A stretch of DNA of 34,489 bases from Myxacorys chilensis ATA2-1-KO14 (GTDB lineage: Bacteria; Cyanobacteriota; Cyanobacteriia; Leptolyngbyales; Leptolyngbyaceae). The notes below the pieces were generated by a model. It saw nothing but the letters and a program-made list of their open reading frames with translations. It made no database searches and was not told where the DNA came from. The position numbers and the translations under genes are program-made. Shown here one piece after another: positions 33,601 through 34,489 of the stretch; within the stretch, counting starts at the first letter, position 1, and each line of letters begins with the position of its first letter. The stretch spans positions 1 through 34,489 of the forward strand of contig JAHHHP010000059.1 in the NCBI GenBank assembly GCA_019359275.1. Direction: 5' to 3'.

Positions 33601-34239
33601 TAAGAGCGGCAGAGCATCTGCAAACTGCAATCCACCCAGTTCGATCGCATGACCGATATTAAATGGTGTTCGAGTTTTATCAGCGATCAGATCTGCCGGA
33701 GTAGCCACGCCAAGTAGGGCAAAGTTCAGCCGCTCAAACGCTGGATACTCAAAGCGATGGTCGTAGCACGCTCGAATCAGGGCAAAAAAATCATCCACTG
33801 AGAAATCAAGGCTCAAAACGCTGTCAATTTCATCAATGAAAATGACAATATCTCCTGGGATCTGTTCTAGCAGAACGGTTCTAAAGAATTCTGCCAATCG
33901 ATTTACAGCCGTAATGTGAGCGCGATCGCGCCACCACGCTGCCAATCTAATCGTCAGCCCAGCGCTACTCATGAGAGATGCGGCGATCGAGGCGTACCAC
34001 TGTTCACTTCTGACTTGCTGAGTGCCGATTGCAGTAATGTCGATCACGCAGCAGCACACACCTTGCGATCGTAAGCGTTGCATTGTTTGTACTCGCAGGC
34101 TTGACTTCCCCATCTGCCGCGAGTTGAACACATAGCAGAACTCGCCCTTCAACAACGCGTCATACAACGCCTCATCTGCCTGCCGCTTGACATAAGACGG
34201 TGCATTGGGCGGCAAACTTCCGCCCACCTGATAATTCAT
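30637..34239 (-). CDS. AAA-like ATPase and WD40-repeat membrane protein
   Basis: The 1200-residue protein opens with the cyanobacterial AAA-like (AAA_35) signature GGSLPPNAPSYVKRQADEAL (6-25). A P-loop follows at 40-48 (SRQMGKSSL, a variant), Walker B at 131-139 (IVIFIDEID), and a lid-like region to about 400. A coiled stretch (about 450-480) and one membrane helix (about 483-505, LLLAGMTLKLVAAIVMGALAY) lead to 14 WD40 units from about 575 to 1165, enough for two seven-bladed propellers. Some blades have lost the GH motif (for example those beginning LKSLDADQ, LKTIQDERR, IKTLSEPGE). It resembles the NACHT/STAND-type ATPase-WD40 proteins that serve as sensors or scaffolds. Nearest neighbours do not share an obvious task with it. 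Confidence 0.85.
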   Translation of the reverse strand: MNYQVGGSLPPNAPSYVKRQADEALYDALLKGEFCYVFNSRQMGKSSLRVQTMQRLRSQGVCCCVIDITAIGTQQVRSEQWYASIAASLMSSAGLTIRLAAWWRDRAHITAVNRLAEFFRTVLLEQIPGDIVIFIDEIDSVLSLDFSVDDFFALIRACYDHRFEYPAFERLNFALLGVATPADLIADKTRTPFNIGHAIELGGLQFADALPLLPGLAKTVRNPKTVLRHILTWTGGQPFLTQKLCQLVVEAMRERDLLDGAACSCQRTLSSSELEQLFRIRLIENWEAQDEPEHLRTICDRILTNELHAGRLLGLYQQILLSQMTLESEAVLVQHSDGASSTEGNVGGNVGTDGSREQMELILSGLVEKHNGHLQVKNLVYAAVFNLEWVEQQLARLRPYAEALTNWLHSSGDDDSRLLRGKALIDAQAWSVGKSLSDQDYRFLAASQRFDQREMQRDLEAARTQEIEARLDVERKSTKRQRLLLAGMTLKLVAAIVMGALAYGQYRHAARNEIRAIASTSEALYSVGKGLDALVMALRAQQRLVRLGIVDSAIRLQVERALGQAIYSAVEANRLTGHQSDVRCVSISPNSEFMLTCSADGTAKLWRHDGSQVATLKHPASVFAAVFSPDGAIATAGADNTIRLWTHDGWIIRAMTGHTAPINGLAFSPNGQLLASASQDNTIKLWSRDGRLLKTLTGHQAAVQSVSFSPNGQELISGSLDGTIKHWNQTELIRTLDGHRDGVMSVAFDPDGQSFVSGGLDDKIRVWKRDGTLLKSLDADQQGVTAIAISSGGGTVSSASRAGLIASVGFNKTLKLWRRDGTLLTTLRGHDNIISSVALSPDYHYALTGSVDQTGRVWRLDNGLLTRIEGHQAPVHSVSFSADGQQLLSASQDKTVKVWTQSGVLLKTIQDERRWVTEAKASPDGRELVLVESDQDIQLRGRDGALIKTLSEPGEAIYSLQFSPMGDWFVTGGIQKVLRLRGRDGTLVKTLAGHTDSIWKVAVSPDGQTVASASLDGTAKLWRVKDGALLATLAQHQADVRAVAFNPSVVALPKNQGAVVTGGSDQTVKLWTLDGKLLRTLKGHQGMVYEVKFSPDGQLIASASADKTIKLWKLDGTLLRTLSGHTDTIRGIDFSPDGKLLASASADKTIILWNLQQILSLAPMTAACDWVRDYLRTSPSIDGSDWLHQAPEDRTLCDKP

Positions 34240-34434
34240 GATTCGCCGTCAACTTTACATTAGGTGAAACGTTTGTAACTAACTCCAGAGCTGGTAAAGC
34301 TCTAGTTCAGATAATCCAACAGGGAAGCAACCTTTGACCAACGCCAACTTGTTCTATTGTCCGAAACTGGCCGTGTTCTAGACGTGTGGATTTTGCGATA
34401 CTGGAGGAGTGTGGTTTCAGCAAGGATAACTCTG
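34240..34434. other. Spacer between the WD40 gene and the IS1-like gene
   Basis: A hairpin AGAGCT/AGCTCT near 34288-34304 is the only visible structure. An insertion-sequence end would be expected here but I cannot locate its terminal repeat with only one end in view. Confidence 0.3.
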
Positions 34435-34489
34435 ATGGTTCTCGAACCCGTTCTTTGCCCGAGTTGCAGCAGTGAAGATGTGGTCAAAC
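34435..34489 (+). CDS. IS1-family transposase InsA, partial (cut by right edge)
   Basis: ATG at 34435 with AAGGA about 10 nt upstream opens a frame reading MVLEPVLCPSCSSEDVVK to the window end. Cys8 and Cys11 in CPSC plus DVVK are the zinc-finger start typical of IS1 InsA proteins in cyanobacteria. Only 18 residues are visible, so the identification is tentative; the intact element would need the second reading frame (InsB) further right. Confidence 0.55.
   Translation, partial: MVLEPVLCPSCSSEDVVK

Overview
The window comes from a cyanobacterium, most likely a filamentous one of moderate GC (inference from gene content). Three things point there: the octamer GCGATCGC (HIP1) recurs throughout, there are several proteins of cyanobacterial type (DUF3611, DUF1802, AAA-like/WD40 protein, FecR plus CHASE2 kinase, an NTF2 protein resembling the carotenoid-binding C-terminal domain of OCP), and phosphoketolase sits with acetate kinase. 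No rRNA, tRNA or CRISPR array is visible.

Layout. 1-3421: a STAS-domain gene cut by the left edge, divergent from cbiD (cobalamin ring) and guaA (GMP synthase), closed by a strong terminator. 3524-4747: a PIN-toxin/antitoxin pair in which the antitoxin tail sits on an unusually long helical protein. 4930-6453: queG (tRNA queuosine) and, divergently, a stand-alone NTF2 protein. 6472-8423: a 5'-truncated ClC channel remnant, an Rrf2 regulator and cbiB (second cobalamin gene). 8502-12533: convergent ggt and a secreted FAD oxidoreductase. 12932-17681: FecR protein and CHASE2 histidine kinase (overlapping), an EcsC-like protein and a DUF3611 membrane protein.

18104-22146 is the most interesting part. 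It is a compact three-gene operon: a protein with two predicted winged helices, an AAA/Orc-like P-loop ATPase, and a DUF1802 protein carrying a PD-(D/E)XK nuclease domain. The last two genes overlap by ATGA. It matches no named defence system that I can recall and is proposed as an uncharacterised restriction-like module. It is poor in HIP1 and looks AT-richer than its neighbours, which suggests horizontal acquisition.

22147-25828: a long spacer with a terminator, a DUF554 membrane protein, a histone-H1-like DNA-binding protein with an AK-rich tail, and an omega-amino-acid aminotransferase. 25853-30368 (minus): phosphoketolase, a histidine phosphatase and acetate kinase. This is a phosphoketolase bypass cluster turning xylulose-5-P/fructose-6-P into acetyl-P and then acetate plus ATP. 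It has a 15-bp inverted repeat upstream and a 26-bp perfect palindrome after the first gene. 30637-34239 (minus): a 1200-residue AAA-like ATPase, membrane helix and 14 WD40 repeats. The right edge enters what looks like an IS1-family insA gene.
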